Of a stretch of DNA of 64,000 bases, positions 33,527 through 42,740 are shown piece after piece. Positions within the stretch are counted from its first letter, which is position 1. Every line of letters starts with the position of its first letter. The stretch lies in the NCBI RefSeq assembly GCF_036046055.1, contig NZ_CP107939.1, forward strand, positions 3,100,001 to 3,164,000. Reading direction: 5' to 3'. The notes beneath the pieces were generated by a model. It did not search any database and had not been told where the DNA came from. It saw only the letters and a program-made list of their open reading frames with translations. Source of the DNA: Nocardia sp. NBC_00403 (GTDB taxonomy: Bacteria; Actinomycetota; Actinomycetes; Mycobacteriales; Mycobacteriaceae). Made by a program: the position numbers and the translations under genes.

Positions 33527-33869
33527 CGACGACACCGCCGCGGATGTGACTGCGAGCCGGGGTGATTGGTGATGTGAGCGCGTCGGCGACGTCGCGGCCT
33601 ATCGGATAGCCGCGCGTTGATCGACCGTCCGTTCCGAGACAGCATCCGGCGTGGTGGCGGCCGATCACCGCCGCACAGTTGTTGTGACGCGCGCCACGTC
33701 GTCGGGTGGCGTGGATTATCAGCTCGTCGTGCCCTGGCGGCCGCGTGGTCGTCGGCCGGCCCGAGCGCCCGACGCTGCCTATCTGTTGCCGATCGCGGGC
33801 GTGTTGCGATGGTTGCACTATCACGGTTCGGTCAACCCGCGTAGGCTCCGAAGTAACCCAAGGAGTCTT
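33527..33869. other. Intergenic region
   Basis: A 343-base stretch after the WXG gene. Both strands have only composition-driven frames. I see no hairpin, promoter or repeat worth listing apart from the ribosome site of the next gene. Confidence 0.3.
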
Positions 33870-34091
33870 ATGCCCCCGGCACGACACATCACTCTGATTC
33901 ACGAACAAAGCGACTTCGCGGAGGCGCGGGCCGCAGAAAAAGCAGAAACCGCGCGACAGAGCGCGATCGCGGCCAGGACGGTCGCCAGCCATTCCGAGAA
34001 CGCCGAGGACTGCGTGTCCCTCCTGGCGATGCTCGGTCTGGATGCCCTCGCCGGCAAGCTCGCCAGGGTCACCACCGGCCCTGAGCTGTAG
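33870..34091 (+). CDS. Small conserved-looking hypothetical protein
   Basis: A 73-residue protein with AAGGAG five bases before ATG 33870. It begins MPPARHITLIHEQSDFAEAR and continues with an Ala/Glu/Arg helix and LLAMLGLDALAGKLAR. It looks like a soluble helical protein. I do not recognise a family. A strong terminator follows its stop, which supports a real transcription unit. Confidence 0.6.
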   Translation: MPPARHITLIHEQSDFAEARAAEKAETARQSAIAARTVASHSENAEDCVSLLAMLGLDALAGKLARVTTGPEL

Positions 34092-34106
34092 TTCCACCCG
34101 CGCCGC

Positions 34107-34140
34107 GAACGGGACACGGTCGAAGTAGAGTGTCCCGTTC
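34107..34140. terminator. Hairpin terminator
   Basis: GAACGGGACAC (34107-34117) and GTGTCCCGTTC (34130-34140) are exact reverse complements with a 12-base loop. It lies 15 bases past the small ORF and 12 bases past the end of the decayed AraC gene on the other strand. Confidence 0.75.
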
Positions 34141-34152
34141 CACGCGGAGCGG

Positions 34153-34750
34153 TCAGCGGATGGCTTCTTCCGGTGCTGTCCGGCGCCACTCGCGGGGTGA
34201 CATGCCGAAGGCAGCGCGGAAGCGTCGCGCGAAAATGCGACGGATCGCGGAAACCCCAGCGGCGCGCGACCATCGCGATTGATCGGTGTCTGCTGTCCGC
34301 GCGAGCGAGTTCGGTGGGCACCTGATCGAGCCGCTGGCTGATGATCCACTGTTCGAGGCTGTACTCGGCGCTCGCGCAGATTTGTACAGGTGCCGCACCG
34401 AGACGTTGTGCGCGTGAGCGATCTGTTCGGCGCTGCGGTGGGGGTCGGTGAGGTTGCGGCGCACGTACGCTCGGATCCGGCTCAGCATGATCTCGGCGGG
34501 GACAACGCCACCGTCACGGCCGGAGCCGCCGGCACAACAACAACCCGCGAACGAGTTCGATACTGGCGCAGCCCGATAGCGGTGCGGCGGGATCGTCACT
34601 GAGCGAATCGGCATCGCGGGTCAGCGGGCGATGTGGCTGGCGACCAACCGGTAGTGCGGGCTGTCCTGGACGTGCGGTGCGGCCCGGCGAATCATCTCGA
34701 CCGGCAGCCCGAGCTGGTCGAGCGGCACATGCAGGCACGCCGCCGCGCCA
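34153..34750 (-). pseudogene. AraC family regulator, decayed by several frameshifts
   Basis: Pieces of one AraC-type regulator appear in order on the minus strand but in changing frames. They are: CLHVPLDQLGLPVEMIRRA and VASHIAR* (before 34621), DADSLSDDPAAPL..IELVRGLLL, LSRIRAYVRRNLTDPHRSAE..VRHLYK, then ICASAEYSLEQWIISQRL..VARRWGFRDPSHF, and finally ARRFRAAFGMSPREWR. At least four shifts are needed to join them. Two are single-base changes in runs: TACAAATCTG, apparently one A short, and CATTTTCGCG, one T too many. The C-terminal HTH homology is unmistakable; the N-terminal extent is uncertain. It is most likely a dead gene. Confidence 0.7.
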
Positions 34751-35017
34751 GGTATGCCATCCCCGCGCCCGCGCTGCCGTTGTTCCAAGCAGGCCTTGCC
34801 CGGGGATTTGCGGGGCATCCAGGTTCGGTGCTGGTCGCACTCGGTGAAACGACCAGGTCGTGCCGATCGCGGTGGGGTGCGAAGTCGGCGCGGCTACCGC
34901 TCAACGGTCGGCCGCCGACCTATCCTGATGCGCCGCACGGATTGTGTGGAGACTTCGAAACGACCTTCTTCAATACCGACCTGCTCGACTTCATCAAGAA
35001 CGGATAGGTAGGGACTG

Positions 35018-35818
35018 ATGACCATCATTCGTAGCGTGCGCGCCTGCCTGGTCGCGCTGACTCTCGCTCTGACGCCCGTCGTGGCGGCCGCGCCCGCAAC
35101 TGCCGAGCACCAGCCGACGATCGTGCTCGTGCACGGCGCGTTCGCCGACGCGACGAGCTGGGACGGTGTCGCGGCTCTGCTGCGCGCTGATGGCTACCGG
35201 GTGGTGACACCGGACAACCCGCTGCGCGGCCCGGCCAACGATGCCGCGGCCGTGCAGCGGACGCTGGATACCATCTCGGGACCTGTTGTGCTCGTTGGGC
35301 ATTCGTACGGCGGGTTCGTCATCAGCAACGTGCACGACCCCAAGGTCGAATCGCTGGTCTATATCGCGGCCTTCGCTCCGGTGCAGTCGGAGATCGCCCA
35401 AGCCGAGCTGGACCCGATCCGCTTCCCCGGCAGCCGATTGCTGCCGCCGGTGCTGCAGGTCGCGGTCGTCGACGACCCCAAGGGCGTCGCGGGCAAGAAC
35501 ATAGATGGATACGTCGCGCCCGGTAGCTTCCACGAGGTCTTCGCCCAAGACGTCAGCGACGCGACCGCTGCCGACATGTTCGCCCACCAGCGCTCGATCG
35601 CCATTGTCGCGAATCTCGAACCGTCGGGTGCGCCGTCCTGGGCATCGACGCCGAGCTGGTATCTGGTCTCCGGCGCCGATCGCATCATTCCGCCTGCGTC
35701 CCAACGATTCATGGCCGACCGCATGGGCGCGCAGACCCGTGAAATCGACTCATCCCACGCGTCTCTGGTCTCCCACCCCGCCGAGGTGGCGGCCTTGGTC
35801 GAAACCGCCGCGCACTGA
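35018..35818 (+). CDS. Secreted alpha/beta hydrolase
   Basis: A 266-residue hydrolase with a signal peptide (MTIIRSVRACLVALTLALTP, cleavage near PATA-EHQP). The oxyanion segment is VLVHGAFADATSW, the nucleophile Ser96 lies in GHSYGG, the acid is probably the Asp in VSGADRII and the His that in SSHASLVSHP. It matches the extracellular esterase-like group annotated as alpha/beta hydrolases in actinobacteria. The substrate is unknown. A TAGGGA ribosome site precedes the ATG. Confidence 0.88.
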   Translation: MTIIRSVRACLVALTLALTPVVAAAPATAEHQPTIVLVHGAFADATSWDGVAALLRADGYRVVTPDNPLRGPANDAAAVQRTLDTISGPVVLVGHSYGGFVISNVHDPKVESLVYIAAFAPVQSEIAQAELDPIRFPGSRLLPPVLQVAVVDDPKGVAGKNIDGYVAPGSFHEVFAQDVSDATAADMFAHQRSIAIVANLEPSGAPSWASTPSWYLVSGADRIIPPASQRFMADRMGAQTREIDSSHASLVSHPAEVAALVETAAH

Positions 35819-35827
35819 TCCGGCGCA

Positions 35828-35862
35828 CGAGTGGCACACCACCCCGGGGGGTGTGCCACTCG
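35828..35862. terminator. Convergent hairpin terminator
   Basis: CGAGTGGCACACC (35828-35840) and GGTGTGCCACTCG (35850-35862) are exact 13-base reverse complements with a GC-rich loop. It lies between the hydrolase stop (35818) and the stop of the convergent membrane protein (35866). Confidence 0.8.
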
Positions 35863-35865
35863 GCG

Positions 35866-36558
35866 TCAGTTCGTGAAGTTGGCGACGATGGCGAGCACGA
35901 CGGGAACGAGGACGATGGCCCACACGATGAGGTACCACGTCCTACCCGGCGATTTCGGCTGCTGTGGTGCGAGTGCGCCGTTCAGGATCGGCACAATGGG
36001 CCCGCGGTAGTGGGTGCTTGTGCGGTGACCTGTGGCTACCGGGATCATCGCGTCTGCGAAACCGAAATCGCGCCCCATCGGGGCGACGCCCAACAGCATG
36101 GCCCTTCGTGATTTACGCAAATACACCCGCACGTGGTGCAGGCCGGGCGGGACGGGAATATGCGTAGTGCCCCATCGTGTTTCGGGCACTACCTGACCAT
36201 TGACCAGAATCGTCGGCCCCGTGAGCGCGAGTAGGAACACGTACGGGAAGGTCCACGGGAAGTACGAGGTTTCCACCACGATCCCCGTCTGGCCGGGCTC
36301 CGGCTGATACTGCGGGATCGGCGACTGTGGGGTTGCGCCGTGTGGAATGACGAAGTCGGCGGGCAGGGGAGTGCTCTGATACGTCGGCGTCGTGCTGGCT
36401 TGATACCGGCCGAAGTCGGCCGGGGGCTGATGTTGCTGCACTGTGAGCTGATGCTGCTGCGCCGGGTGCTGCTGGAGTGGCTGCGCATACGGCTGGTGTG
36501 GCTGCGGGCCTGGTCTGCTCGGTTGCCAATTCTGTTGTTCACCAAGGGGATTGCTCAT
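35866..36558 (-). CDS. Pro/Gln-rich membrane protein of unknown function
   Basis: A 230-residue protein. Residues 1-80 are disordered and Gln/Pro/His-rich (QPHQPYAQPLQQHPAQQHQL). A folded part follows (IVVETSYFPWTFPYVFLLAL, then TGPTILVNGQVVPETRWG) with a beta-rich segment HIPVPPGLHHVRVYLRKSR. The C-terminus is a membrane helix (WYLIVWAIVLVPVVLAIVAN). This is a cytoplasmic Pro/Gln tail plus tail-anchor design common in Nocardia and mycobacteria. I cannot assign a function. Confidence 0.7.
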   Translation of the reverse strand: MSNPLGEQQNWQPSRPGPQPHQPYAQPLQQHPAQQHQLTVQQHQPPADFGRYQASTTPTYQSTPLPADFVIPHGATPQSPIPQYQPEPGQTGIVVETSYFPWTFPYVFLLALTGPTILVNGQVVPETRWGTTHIPVPPGLHHVRVYLRKSRRAMLLGVAPMGRDFGFADAMIPVATGHRTSTHYRGPIVPILNGALAPQQPKSPGRTWYLIVWAIVLVPVVLAIVANFTN

Positions 36559-37146
36559 AGCTCTACCTCTGTCTCGAATCCGGCTGTGTCAGTAGCGATC
36601 GGGCTGCCGGTGCCCGCGATGTCGGCCATGGGCCGCGCGTGGTTTCTTCGTCGAGTTCCAGGGACCTGGAGACGGCGATGCCGAAGTCGAGCGCGGATGC
36701 GTCTCGCGGGTGCGAGCCGCCAGCTCGGGGACCGAGCCGCGGCCGGCTTCGATGGGCGCGCAGTTGTTCCGGTCATCGCGCCGTCGGTTGCCATCACAAC
36801 GCCCGTGCCGCCGGCACGGGATCACCGCAGCTCTCGGTACACCGGCGGTCGGTTCACGGGCGGCGTTCGACCGCGCGCGTGGAGCAAAATCAGGATCCCC
36901 CCTGCTGATCATCGTGCCTGCGAACGATGTCGGGCACCCTATCAGCCGTATGGCTTCCGTCGAAAGACGATTCGTCGGCCGTGTACCGCTGGAGGTCGGT
37001 GCATCGGCCGAGCTCGACCGGCATCCCCAGGTGCGTGAACGAGCGGTCGGTGGCCCGGCAATTAGACTGGGTGAATAGCGAACCGGAATTCCGGCTGCGC
37101 CATCAGTGCGGGGCGTACCCGTAGACGAAGCGAGGAGGTGGGGTCG
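36559..37146. other. Upstream region of hrcA
   Basis: A 588-base region without a credible gene; the long minus-strand frame through it is antisense to hrcA and compositional. A TANNNT-type element (TAGACT, 37063-37068) lies 78 bases before the hrcA ATG. I looked for a CIRCE inverted repeat (TTAGCACTC-N9-GAGTGCTAA) and did not find one. Confidence 0.35.
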
Positions 37147-38178
37147 ATGTCGAGCACCGAGGATCGGCGCTTCGAGGTCCTGCGCGCGATCGTCGCGGAT
37201 TATGTCGCGACCAAGGAGCCGATCGGGTCGAAGACCCTGGTGGAACGGCACAACCTGGGTGTGTCCAGCGCCACGGTCCGCAACGATATGGCGGTGCTGG
37301 AGGCCGAGGGCTACATCACGCAGCCGCACACCAGCTCGGGCCGCATTCCCACCGACAAGGGCTACCGGCAGTTCGTCGACCGGATCTCCGAGGTGAAGCC
37401 GCTGTCGGGAGCCGAACGCAGGGCGATCATGGACTTCCTGGAATCGGGGGTCGACCTCGACGACGTGCTGCGCCGTGGTGTGCGCCTGCTGGCCCAGCTG
37501 ACCAGGCAGGTCGCGGTGGTGCAGTATCCGACGGTGTCCGCGTCCACGGTGCGTCACATCGAGGTCGTCGCGCTGAATCCGGCCCGGCTGCTGCTGGTCG
37601 TGATCACCGACACCGGTCGCGTCGACCAGCGTCTGGTGGAACTCGGCGCGCTCATCGGCGACGACGACCTGGCCGCATTGCGCGGCATGCTCGGCGGCGC
37701 GATGGACGGCAAGCGCCTGGCCGTGGCCTCGGCGGCGGTCGCCGAACTGCCCGAGCGGGCTCCGCAGCGGCTGCGCGATGTGCTGGTGCGCGTGTCGACC
37801 GTGCTGGTCGAGACGCTGGTGGAACATCCGGAAGAGCGCCTGGTTCTCGGCGGCACCGCCAACCTGACCCGCAATGCCGCCGACTTCGGCTTCCCCGGCT
37901 CGTTGCGCGCGGTGCTGGAGGCACTCGAAGAGCAGGTGATCGTGCTCAAGCTGCTGGCCGCCGCGCAGCACCCCGGTACCGTGACGGTGCGCATCGGTGA
38001 GGAGACCCAGGTCGAGCAGATGCGGGGGACCTCGGTAGTGTCGACCGGCTATGGTGCGGCGGGCGCGGTGCTCGGCGGCATGGGTGTGCTCGGTCCGACG
38101 CGCATGGACTACCCAGGAACGATCGCCTCGGTCGCGGCCGTTGCCCGGTATATCGGTGAGGTGCTCGCCGAGCGCTGA
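37147..38178 (+). CDS. hrcA: Heat-inducible transcription repressor HrcA
   Basis: A 343-residue repressor. ATG 37147 is preceded by AGGAGG with an eight-base gap; GTG 37138 overlaps that site and is less likely. The N-terminal winged helix is [20 protein letters not shown] then [20 protein letters not shown]. The GAF-like middle and the C-terminal [20 protein letters not shown] are family blocks. HrcA binds CIRCE elements at chaperone genes and is refolded by GroEL. It sits directly upstream of dnaJ2, as in mycobacteria. Confidence 0.95.
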   Translation: MSSTEDRRFEVLRAIVADYVATKEPIGSKTLVERHNLGVSSATVRNDMAVLEAEGYITQPHTSSGRIPTDKGYRQFVDRISEVKPLSGAERRAIMDFLESGVDLDDVLRRGVRLLAQLTRQVAVVQYPTVSASTVRHIEVVALNPARLLLVVITDTGRVDQRLVELGALIGDDDLAALRGMLGGAMDGKRLAVASAAVAELPERAPQRLRDVLVRVSTVLVETLVEHPEERLVLGGTANLTRNAADFGFPGSLRAVLEALEEQVIVLKLLAAAQHPGTVTVRIGEETQVEQMRGTSVVSTGYGAAGAVLGGMGVLGPTRMDYPGTIASVAAVARYIGEVLAER

Positions 38179-38282
38179 GAGGAGCGGCGCCTGCCGACGT
38201 CGCTGCTACCCTCGAACTTTCGGCCGGATAAAGTTGAGTGCATCCGACTAATGCTGTTGCGACCAAGGACTAGAGAACTCAA

Positions 38283-39431
38283 GTGGCACGGGACTACTAC
38301 GGACTGCTCGGTGTTGCGAAGAACGCGACCGACCAGGAAATCAAACGCGCCTACCGCAAGCTGGCGCGCGAACTGCATCCCGACGTCAACCCAGACGAGG
38401 TAGCGCAGGCCAAGTTCAAGGAAGTGTCCGCGGCCTACGAGGTGCTGTCGGACGCCGAGAAGCGGCGCATCGTCGACATGGGCGGTGACCCGCTCGAATC
38501 CGGTGGCGGCGCGGGTTATTCCGGCGCCGGTTTCGGTGGTCTCGGCGACGTGTTCGAGGCGTTCTTCGGTGGAATGAGCGGCACCGGCGCCACCCGCAAA
38601 CCGCGCGGCCGCGTGCAGCCCGGCGCCGACTCACTGCTGCGCACCAGGTTGAGCCTGGCCGAATGTGCGGTCGGTGTCACCAAGCATCTGACGGTCGACA
38701 CCGCCATCCTGTGCGATGTGTGCACCGGTTCGGGCACCAACGGCAATTCCAAGCCGGTGCGCTGCGAAACCTGTGGCGGTGCGGGTGAAGTGCAGTCGGT
38801 CCAGCGCTCGTTCCTCGGTCAGGTACTGACCTCGCGTCCGTGCCCGACCTGTCGCGGTGCGGGCGAGACGATCCCCGACCCGTGCCACAAGTGTGGCGGT
38901 GACGGCCGCGTGCGGGCGCGGCGCGAAATCGCCGCGCCGATTCCGGCCGGTGTCGCCAACGGTATGCGGGTGCGGTTGGCCGCGCAGGGCGAGGTCGGCC
39001 CCGGTGGCGGGCATGCGGGTGACCTGTATGTGGAGATCGTCGAGCAGCCGCACGATGTCTTCGTCCGCGACGGCGACGACCTGCACTGCACCGTCCGGCT
39101 CCCGATGGTCGACGCCGCGCTCGGGACCACCGTGGTCATCGACACCATTCTGGACGGCCCCACCGAGCTCACCATCCCGGCAGGCACCCAGCCCGGCGAG
39201 ATCTCGGTGCTGCGCGGCCACGGGATGCCCCGCCTTCGTTCCGGCGCGCGCGGCGACCTGCTCGCGCACCTGGACATCGTGGTGCCGACCAAGCTCGACG
39301 CCAAGCAGACCGATCTGCTGCGCAAGTACAAGGGCACCCGGGAGCGGGAGCGCGCCGAGGTGATGTCGGCCCAGTCCGAGCACAACAGCGGCCTGTTCGC
39401 CCGGTTGCGGGCGTCTTTCAGCGGGCGATAG
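38283..39431 (+). CDS. dnaJ2: Chaperone DnaJ (DnaJ2)
   Basis: A 382-residue type I DnaJ from GTG 38283. The J domain has HPD at residues 32-34. A Gly/Phe-rich linker ([16 protein letters not shown]) leads to a zinc domain with four CxxCxGxG-like repeats ([32 protein letters not shown]). Two beta-barrel domains follow. It delivers clients to DnaK and stimulates its ATPase. The hrcA-dnaJ2 pair is the second DnaJ locus in Mycobacteriales; the first is with dnaK-grpE. Confidence 0.95.
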   Translation: MARDYYGLLGVAKNATDQEIKRAYRKLARELHPDVNPDEVAQAKFKEVSAAYEVLSDAEKRRIVDMGGDPLESGGGAGYSGAGFGGLGDVFEAFFGGMSGTGATRKPRGRVQPGADSLLRTRLSLAECAVGVTKHLTVDTAILCDVCTGSGTNGNSKPVRCETCGGAGEVQSVQRSFLGQVLTSRPCPTCRGAGETIPDPCHKCGGDGRVRARREIAAPIPAGVANGMRVRLAAQGEVGPGGGHAGDLYVEIVEQPHDVFVRDGDDLHCTVRLPMVDAALGTTVVIDTILDGPTELTIPAGTQPGEISVLRGHGMPRLRSGARGDLLAHLDIVVPTKLDAKQTDLLRKYKGTRERERAEVMSAQSEHNSGLFARLRASFSGR

Positions 39432-39434
39432 TCG

Positions 39435-40175
39435 TTGGCCGCCACGGTCTTCTACCTCGACGACATCCCGGAGCCGGGTTCCATCGCGGTCCTCGACGGC
39501 CCAGAGGGACGGCACGCCGCGACGGTGCGCCGGACCAGGGTCGGCGAGCCGATCACTCTCTCCGATGGTCGCGGCCTGCTCGCCGAATCGGAAGTCGTCG
39601 CGGCGCAGAAAGATCGACTCGAGCTGATGGTCCACAACCGCGTGCTCGCCACACCGGCGACACCGCGGGTGACCGTCGTGCAGGCACTGCCGAAGTCGGA
39701 CCGCTCGGAGCTGGCTGTCGAGCTGATGACCGAAGCGGGCGCCGACACGATCATCCCGTGGCAGGCAGCTCGCTGCATCGCCAATTGGGAAGGCAAGGCG
39801 GGCAAGGCCGTCGACAAATGGCGCGCCGCCGCCCGCACGGCCGCCCGCCAATCCCGTCGCGCCTACATCCCCGAGGTCGCCGACCTCCACCGCACCCGCG
39901 ACCTGCTCGACGCGATCCGTGCGGTCGACGCGGACGGCGGAATCGTGGTAGCACTGCACGAATCCGGTGCCGCCCGCTTCGCCGAGCTGCCCTTCGCCGA
40001 GTCCACCGCGATCATGCTGATCGTCGGCCCAGAAGGGGGGCTTGCCGACTCCGAACTCACCGCATTCGCCGCAGCCGGAGCCGAGGTAGCCCTGCTCGGC
40101 CCCACCGTGTTGCGCACCTCCACCGCCGCCGTCGTCGCCCTCGGTGCCTTAGGTGCACTAACCTCCCGCTGGTAG
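39435..40175 (+). CDS. rsmE: 16S rRNA (uracil-1498-N3)-methyltransferase
   Basis: A 246-residue SPOUT methyltransferase from TTG 39435, three bases after dnaJ2. The PUA-like N-domain contains GPEGRHAATVRRTRVGEPI. The SAM-binding knot has IMLIVGPEGGLADSELTAF and LGPTVLRTSTAAVVALGAL. It methylates U1498 of 16S rRNA. The TTG is supported by the close coupling and by homologue length. Confidence 0.93.
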   Translation: MAATVFYLDDIPEPGSIAVLDGPEGRHAATVRRTRVGEPITLSDGRGLLAESEVVAAQKDRLELMVHNRVLATPATPRVTVVQALPKSDRSELAVELMTEAGADTIIPWQAARCIANWEGKAGKAVDKWRAAARTAARQSRRAYIPEVADLHRTRDLLDAIRAVDADGGIVVALHESGAARFAELPFAESTAIMLIVGPEGGLADSELTAFAAAGAEVALLGPTVLRTSTAAVVALGALGALTSRW

Positions 40176-40217
40176 CCCCGCTGTCGTCCAGCGGATGTTC
40201 TCGCGGTCCGATGGCGC

Positions 40218-40472
40218 CTATCCCACCCCGAACGCGCTGGATAGGCTCGGCAACAAGGCTAGGGCGCTGTACATCGACGCAAGAGTGGTCAGTCCCGCGG
40301 CGAACAACGCGGTGGTGATCCATGCGCTCGTGCGAGGTTGCGGTGCCGGGCACTGCGGTTGTGGCTCGTCCTGACGTTCAGGATTGCCATGACGGCGAGT
40401 CAGGTTCCCCGGTTCCGTTGATCTCACCTCGCGGCTTCCTCCAGCATCATCTATGTCGCACCCCCCTGTCAT
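40218..40472 (-). CDS. Possible small tail-anchored membrane protein
   Basis: An 84-residue ORF (MTGGCDIDDAGGSREVRSTE...) with a polar Pro/Gln-rich first half and one C-terminal hydrophobic helix (WITTALFAAGLTTLASMYSA, then LALLPSL). The design resembles other Nocardia membrane proteins, including the one at 35866. No good ribosome site precedes the ATG. Its 5' end lies near the left end of the TnpB element, so its promoter may have been changed by the insertion. Confidence 0.4.
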   Translation of the reverse strand: MTGGCDIDDAGGSREVRSTEPGNLTRRHGNPERQDEPQPQCPAPQPRTSAWITTALFAAGLTTLASMYSALALLPSLSSAFGVG

Positions 40473-40513
40473 GATCTGTTCGCAGCGGGTATCGGACAGG
40501 GAAGGGGCGGCTT

Positions 40514-41713
40514 GTGAAGCGGGTCGTTGTCGTGAAGCTCGCTCCCACCCCGGAGCAACATGCGGCGTTGAAAGCGACACTGGCGTTGTGTAACGCGGGG
40601 GCGAACACGGTTGCGCAGTACGCGCACACCGCCACCGATCGTCGACCATTCGCACTACAAAAACACGTGTACGCCCACCTCAAAGCGTCCGGGTTGTCCG
40701 CGCAACCCGCGATCCGAGTCATCAAGAAGGTCGCCGACGCGTATACGACCAGGCAAGCGAACTTGACCAACGGGAACTACGGCCCACCGGGATCGAAACG
40801 ATATACGAAAATAGTCGGGAAACCGATCATGTTCCGCCAGCACGCGGGTCAACCGTTCGATGACCGGTGTCTGTCGTGGCAGATCGATCAGTCGACGGTG
40901 TCGGTCTGGACCACGGCAGGGCGGCTGCGAGGTGTTGGATTCGTTTGCGCGCCATGGCAGTTGAAACTGCTCACTGCCCGTAAGGGTGAGTCGGATTTAG
41001 TGTTCCGCGACGGTCACTTCTACCTGCACGCCACCGTCGACACCGACACCCCACCGCCGCTGATCCCGGCGGATGACCCCAGCGGGTGGTTAGGGGTGGA
41101 TCTGGGGATCGTGAACCTGGCGGTGACCACCGCGGATGACCCCACCGACTTGGATGTTCGGTGGTCTGGTGGCGCGGTCACCGCACGCAGGAAGAGGAAC
41201 CAAACCTTGCGGTGCGCCTTGCAGAGGGTGGGGTCCAAGTCCGCGAAACGGAAACTGAAGACCCGGCGCAGGAAGGAAACTCGTTACGTCACCGATATCA
41301 ATCATCAACTCTCCAAAATGATTGTCGCGCAAGCGCAACGCACCGGTCAGGGAATCGCGGTAGAAGACCTATCGGGAATCCGGGACCGGGTACGGCTGGC
41401 TCGGAGGCAGCGGCAGCAATTACATTCGTGGGCGTTCGCGCAGCTGCGTGACCAGATCACCTACAAGGCGCAAGCCGCAGGACTGCCCGTGGTGATGATC
41501 AATCCGCGCAACACCAGCAGAACTTGTCACCGCTGCGGGTCCTGCGCCACAGCGAACAGACCCAGCCAAGCACTGTTCCGGTGCCGTAGTTGTGGGTGGA
41601 GTGGTCACGCCGACCAAAATGCCGCGCTCAACATTGCCGCACTCGGACACAAGAACTATCGGGCCGCCCAATCAACCGTGCCTAAGGCAGCCACTCCTCT
41701 GGCAGCCAGCTAG
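40514..41713 (+). CDS. tnpB: RNA-guided endonuclease TnpB
   Basis: A 399-residue protein from GTG 40514. RuvC residues are all present: Asp196 in GWLGVDLGIVN, Glu284 in AVEDLSGIR and Asp367 in HADQNAALNI. The zinc finger has Cys338, Cys341, Cys357 and Cys360. The N-terminus MKRVVVVKLAPTPEQ is typical. TnpB uses a right-end-derived omega RNA to cut DNA next to a target motif, which helps the element persist. The motifs suggest an active enzyme. Confidence 0.92.
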   Translation: MKRVVVVKLAPTPEQHAALKATLALCNAGANTVAQYAHTATDRRPFALQKHVYAHLKASGLSAQPAIRVIKKVADAYTTRQANLTNGNYGPPGSKRYTKIVGKPIMFRQHAGQPFDDRCLSWQIDQSTVSVWTTAGRLRGVGFVCAPWQLKLLTARKGESDLVFRDGHFYLHATVDTDTPPPLIPADDPSGWLGVDLGIVNLAVTTADDPTDLDVRWSGGAVTARRKRNQTLRCALQRVGSKSAKRKLKTRRRKETRYVTDINHQLSKMIVAQAQRTGQGIAVEDLSGIRDRVRLARRQRQQLHSWAFAQLRDQITYKAQAAGLPVVMINPRNTSRTCHRCGSCATANRPSQALFRCRSCGWSGHADQNAALNIAALGHKNYRAAQSTVPKAATPLAAS

Positions 41714-41728
41714 AGAAGTGAGCAGCAA

Positions 41729-41751
41729 ACCCGAGTCCTTCAGGACCGGGT
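41729..41751 (+). ncRNA. Right-end hairpin of the element, probable 3' part of the omega RNA scaffold
   Basis: ACCCG, a bulged A, GTCC, loop TTCA, GGAC and CGGGT form a 23-base hairpin just after tnpB. Subterminal hairpins of this type with a TTCA loop are characteristic of IS605-like right ends and form the end of the TnpB guide RNA scaffold. The bases just past the element end (from about 41755-41759, the 5' codons of the LysR gene) would then be the native guide. Confidence 0.55.
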
Positions 41752-41756
41752 AGTTG

Positions 41757-42635
41757 ATGACACTCGCCGAATTGGAGCAGGTAGGCGCTGCCGCCGAGCG
41801 ACTGCACATCGCCCAACCCACGCTGTCGCGCATGCTCGGCCGACTCGAACGCAGGCTGGGTGTGGAATTATTCGACCGCAACGGAAAACGCATCGCGCTC
41901 AACGATTTCGGTCGAATCTATTACGAGCACGCGCGCCGCGCACGAGCCGAACTGGATGCCGCGGCACACGCCATTGCCGATCTGGCCAATCCAGCCAAAG
42001 GTGTTGTGCGACTTTCTTTTCTGCATTCTTTCGGCGGCTGGTTGGTGCCGCAGCTCGTTGGTGGTTTCCGCCGCGGTTCCGGCCGCATCACCGTCACCCT
42101 GCGCCAGGCGGCCGCCGAAGTGGTGACCGCGCACGTGCTCGACGGGGAAGCCGATCTCGGCATCGTCTCCCCGCGGCCGACCGAGACGGGCATCGGCTGG
42201 CGCAGCCTGCTGCATCAACCGCTGGTGCTGGCCGTACCTGCCGACCACCGGTTGGCCGTGCGGCGCCAGATCCGGCTCGCCGACGTCGCCGACGCGGAAT
42301 TCATCACGATGCATCCTGGCTTCGGTATGCGCCGGATCTTCGACGAAATGTGCGCCGCAGCGGATATCCGTCCCCGCATCGCATTCGAATCGGGCGATCT
42401 CGTCACCGTTGCGGGTTTGGTGGCGGCGGGCCTCGGTGTCGCGGTGGTTCCGCTCGAAGATCCGGCCCCGCTGCCAGGACTGGTCACGCTGCCGCTGGCC
42501 GATGCGGGTTCGGCCCGGGATGTCGGGCTGATCTGGTCTGCGGCGGGTCCGTCCTCGGACGCGGTGCGACGGTTCCGTGATTTCGCCGAGGATTGGGCGG
42601 TGCGCAGGCGGGGAATCCAGTTACCGCGGCGGTAA
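41757..42635 (+). CDS. LysR family regulator with shortened N-terminal helix
   Basis: About 292 residues. The recognition half of the HTH (AAERLHIAQPTLSRMLGRLE) is normal and the LysR substrate domain is complete (GVVRLSFLHSFGGWLVPQLV...PLADAGSARD). In front of AAERL only MTLAELEQVGA remains, about ten residues fewer than usual, so helix 1 of the DNA-binding domain is missing. The start codon touches the right end of the TnpB element. Either an in-frame deletion of about 30 bases accompanied the insertion or the gene has lost its 5' end. DNA binding is probably impaired. The C-domain resembles regulators of efflux or aromatic metabolism, but the target is unknown. Confidence 0.75.
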   Translation: MTLAELEQVGAAAERLHIAQPTLSRMLGRLERRLGVELFDRNGKRIALNDFGRIYYEHARRARAELDAAAHAIADLANPAKGVVRLSFLHSFGGWLVPQLVGGFRRGSGRITVTLRQAAAEVVTAHVLDGEADLGIVSPRPTETGIGWRSLLHQPLVLAVPADHRLAVRRQIRLADVADAEFITMHPGFGMRRIFDEMCAAADIRPRIAFESGDLVTVAGLVAAGLGVAVVPLEDPAPLPGLVTLPLADAGSARDVGLIWSAAGPSSDAVRRFRDFAEDWAVRRRGIQLPRR

Positions 42636-42740
42636 TCGGGTGCCCTGCGGTAGCGACTTATTCACTGTGTGTTGTCAGTGGGGCGCGTTAAACTTTCATC
42701 ATCAAGGCAGTCGAGACCGGAAAGCAGGCGGTAGCCACTT

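Larger units (their letters stand above)
40424..41758 (+). mobile_element. IS200/IS605-type TnpB-only element (IS1341-like); ends approximate
   Basis: One complete tnpB gene and a right-end hairpin, without tnpA. The right end is near 41752-41758, just after the hairpin at 41729-41751. The left end is uncertain; TTGAT at 40419-40423 is a possible target motif, and the same five bases occur at 41754-41758. Such elements lack terminal inverted repeats and move only with TnpA supplied elsewhere. It sits between rsmE and a LysR gene in an otherwise conserved locus. Confidence 0.65.

Noticed and set aside
36589..37971. A 460-codon minus-strand frame opposite hrcA
   Set aside because: It is antisense to the intact hrcA gene and rich in Arg/His/Gln, typical of the shadow frame in GC-rich DNA.
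38179..38282. CIRCE or HAIR heat-shock operator before dnaJ2
   Set aside because: A GTTGAGTGC word is present but no matching inverted arm at the required spacing.
38631..39959. A 442-codon minus-strand frame opposite dnaJ2 and rsmE
   Set aside because: Both plus-strand genes have complete family motifs; the antisense frame has none.
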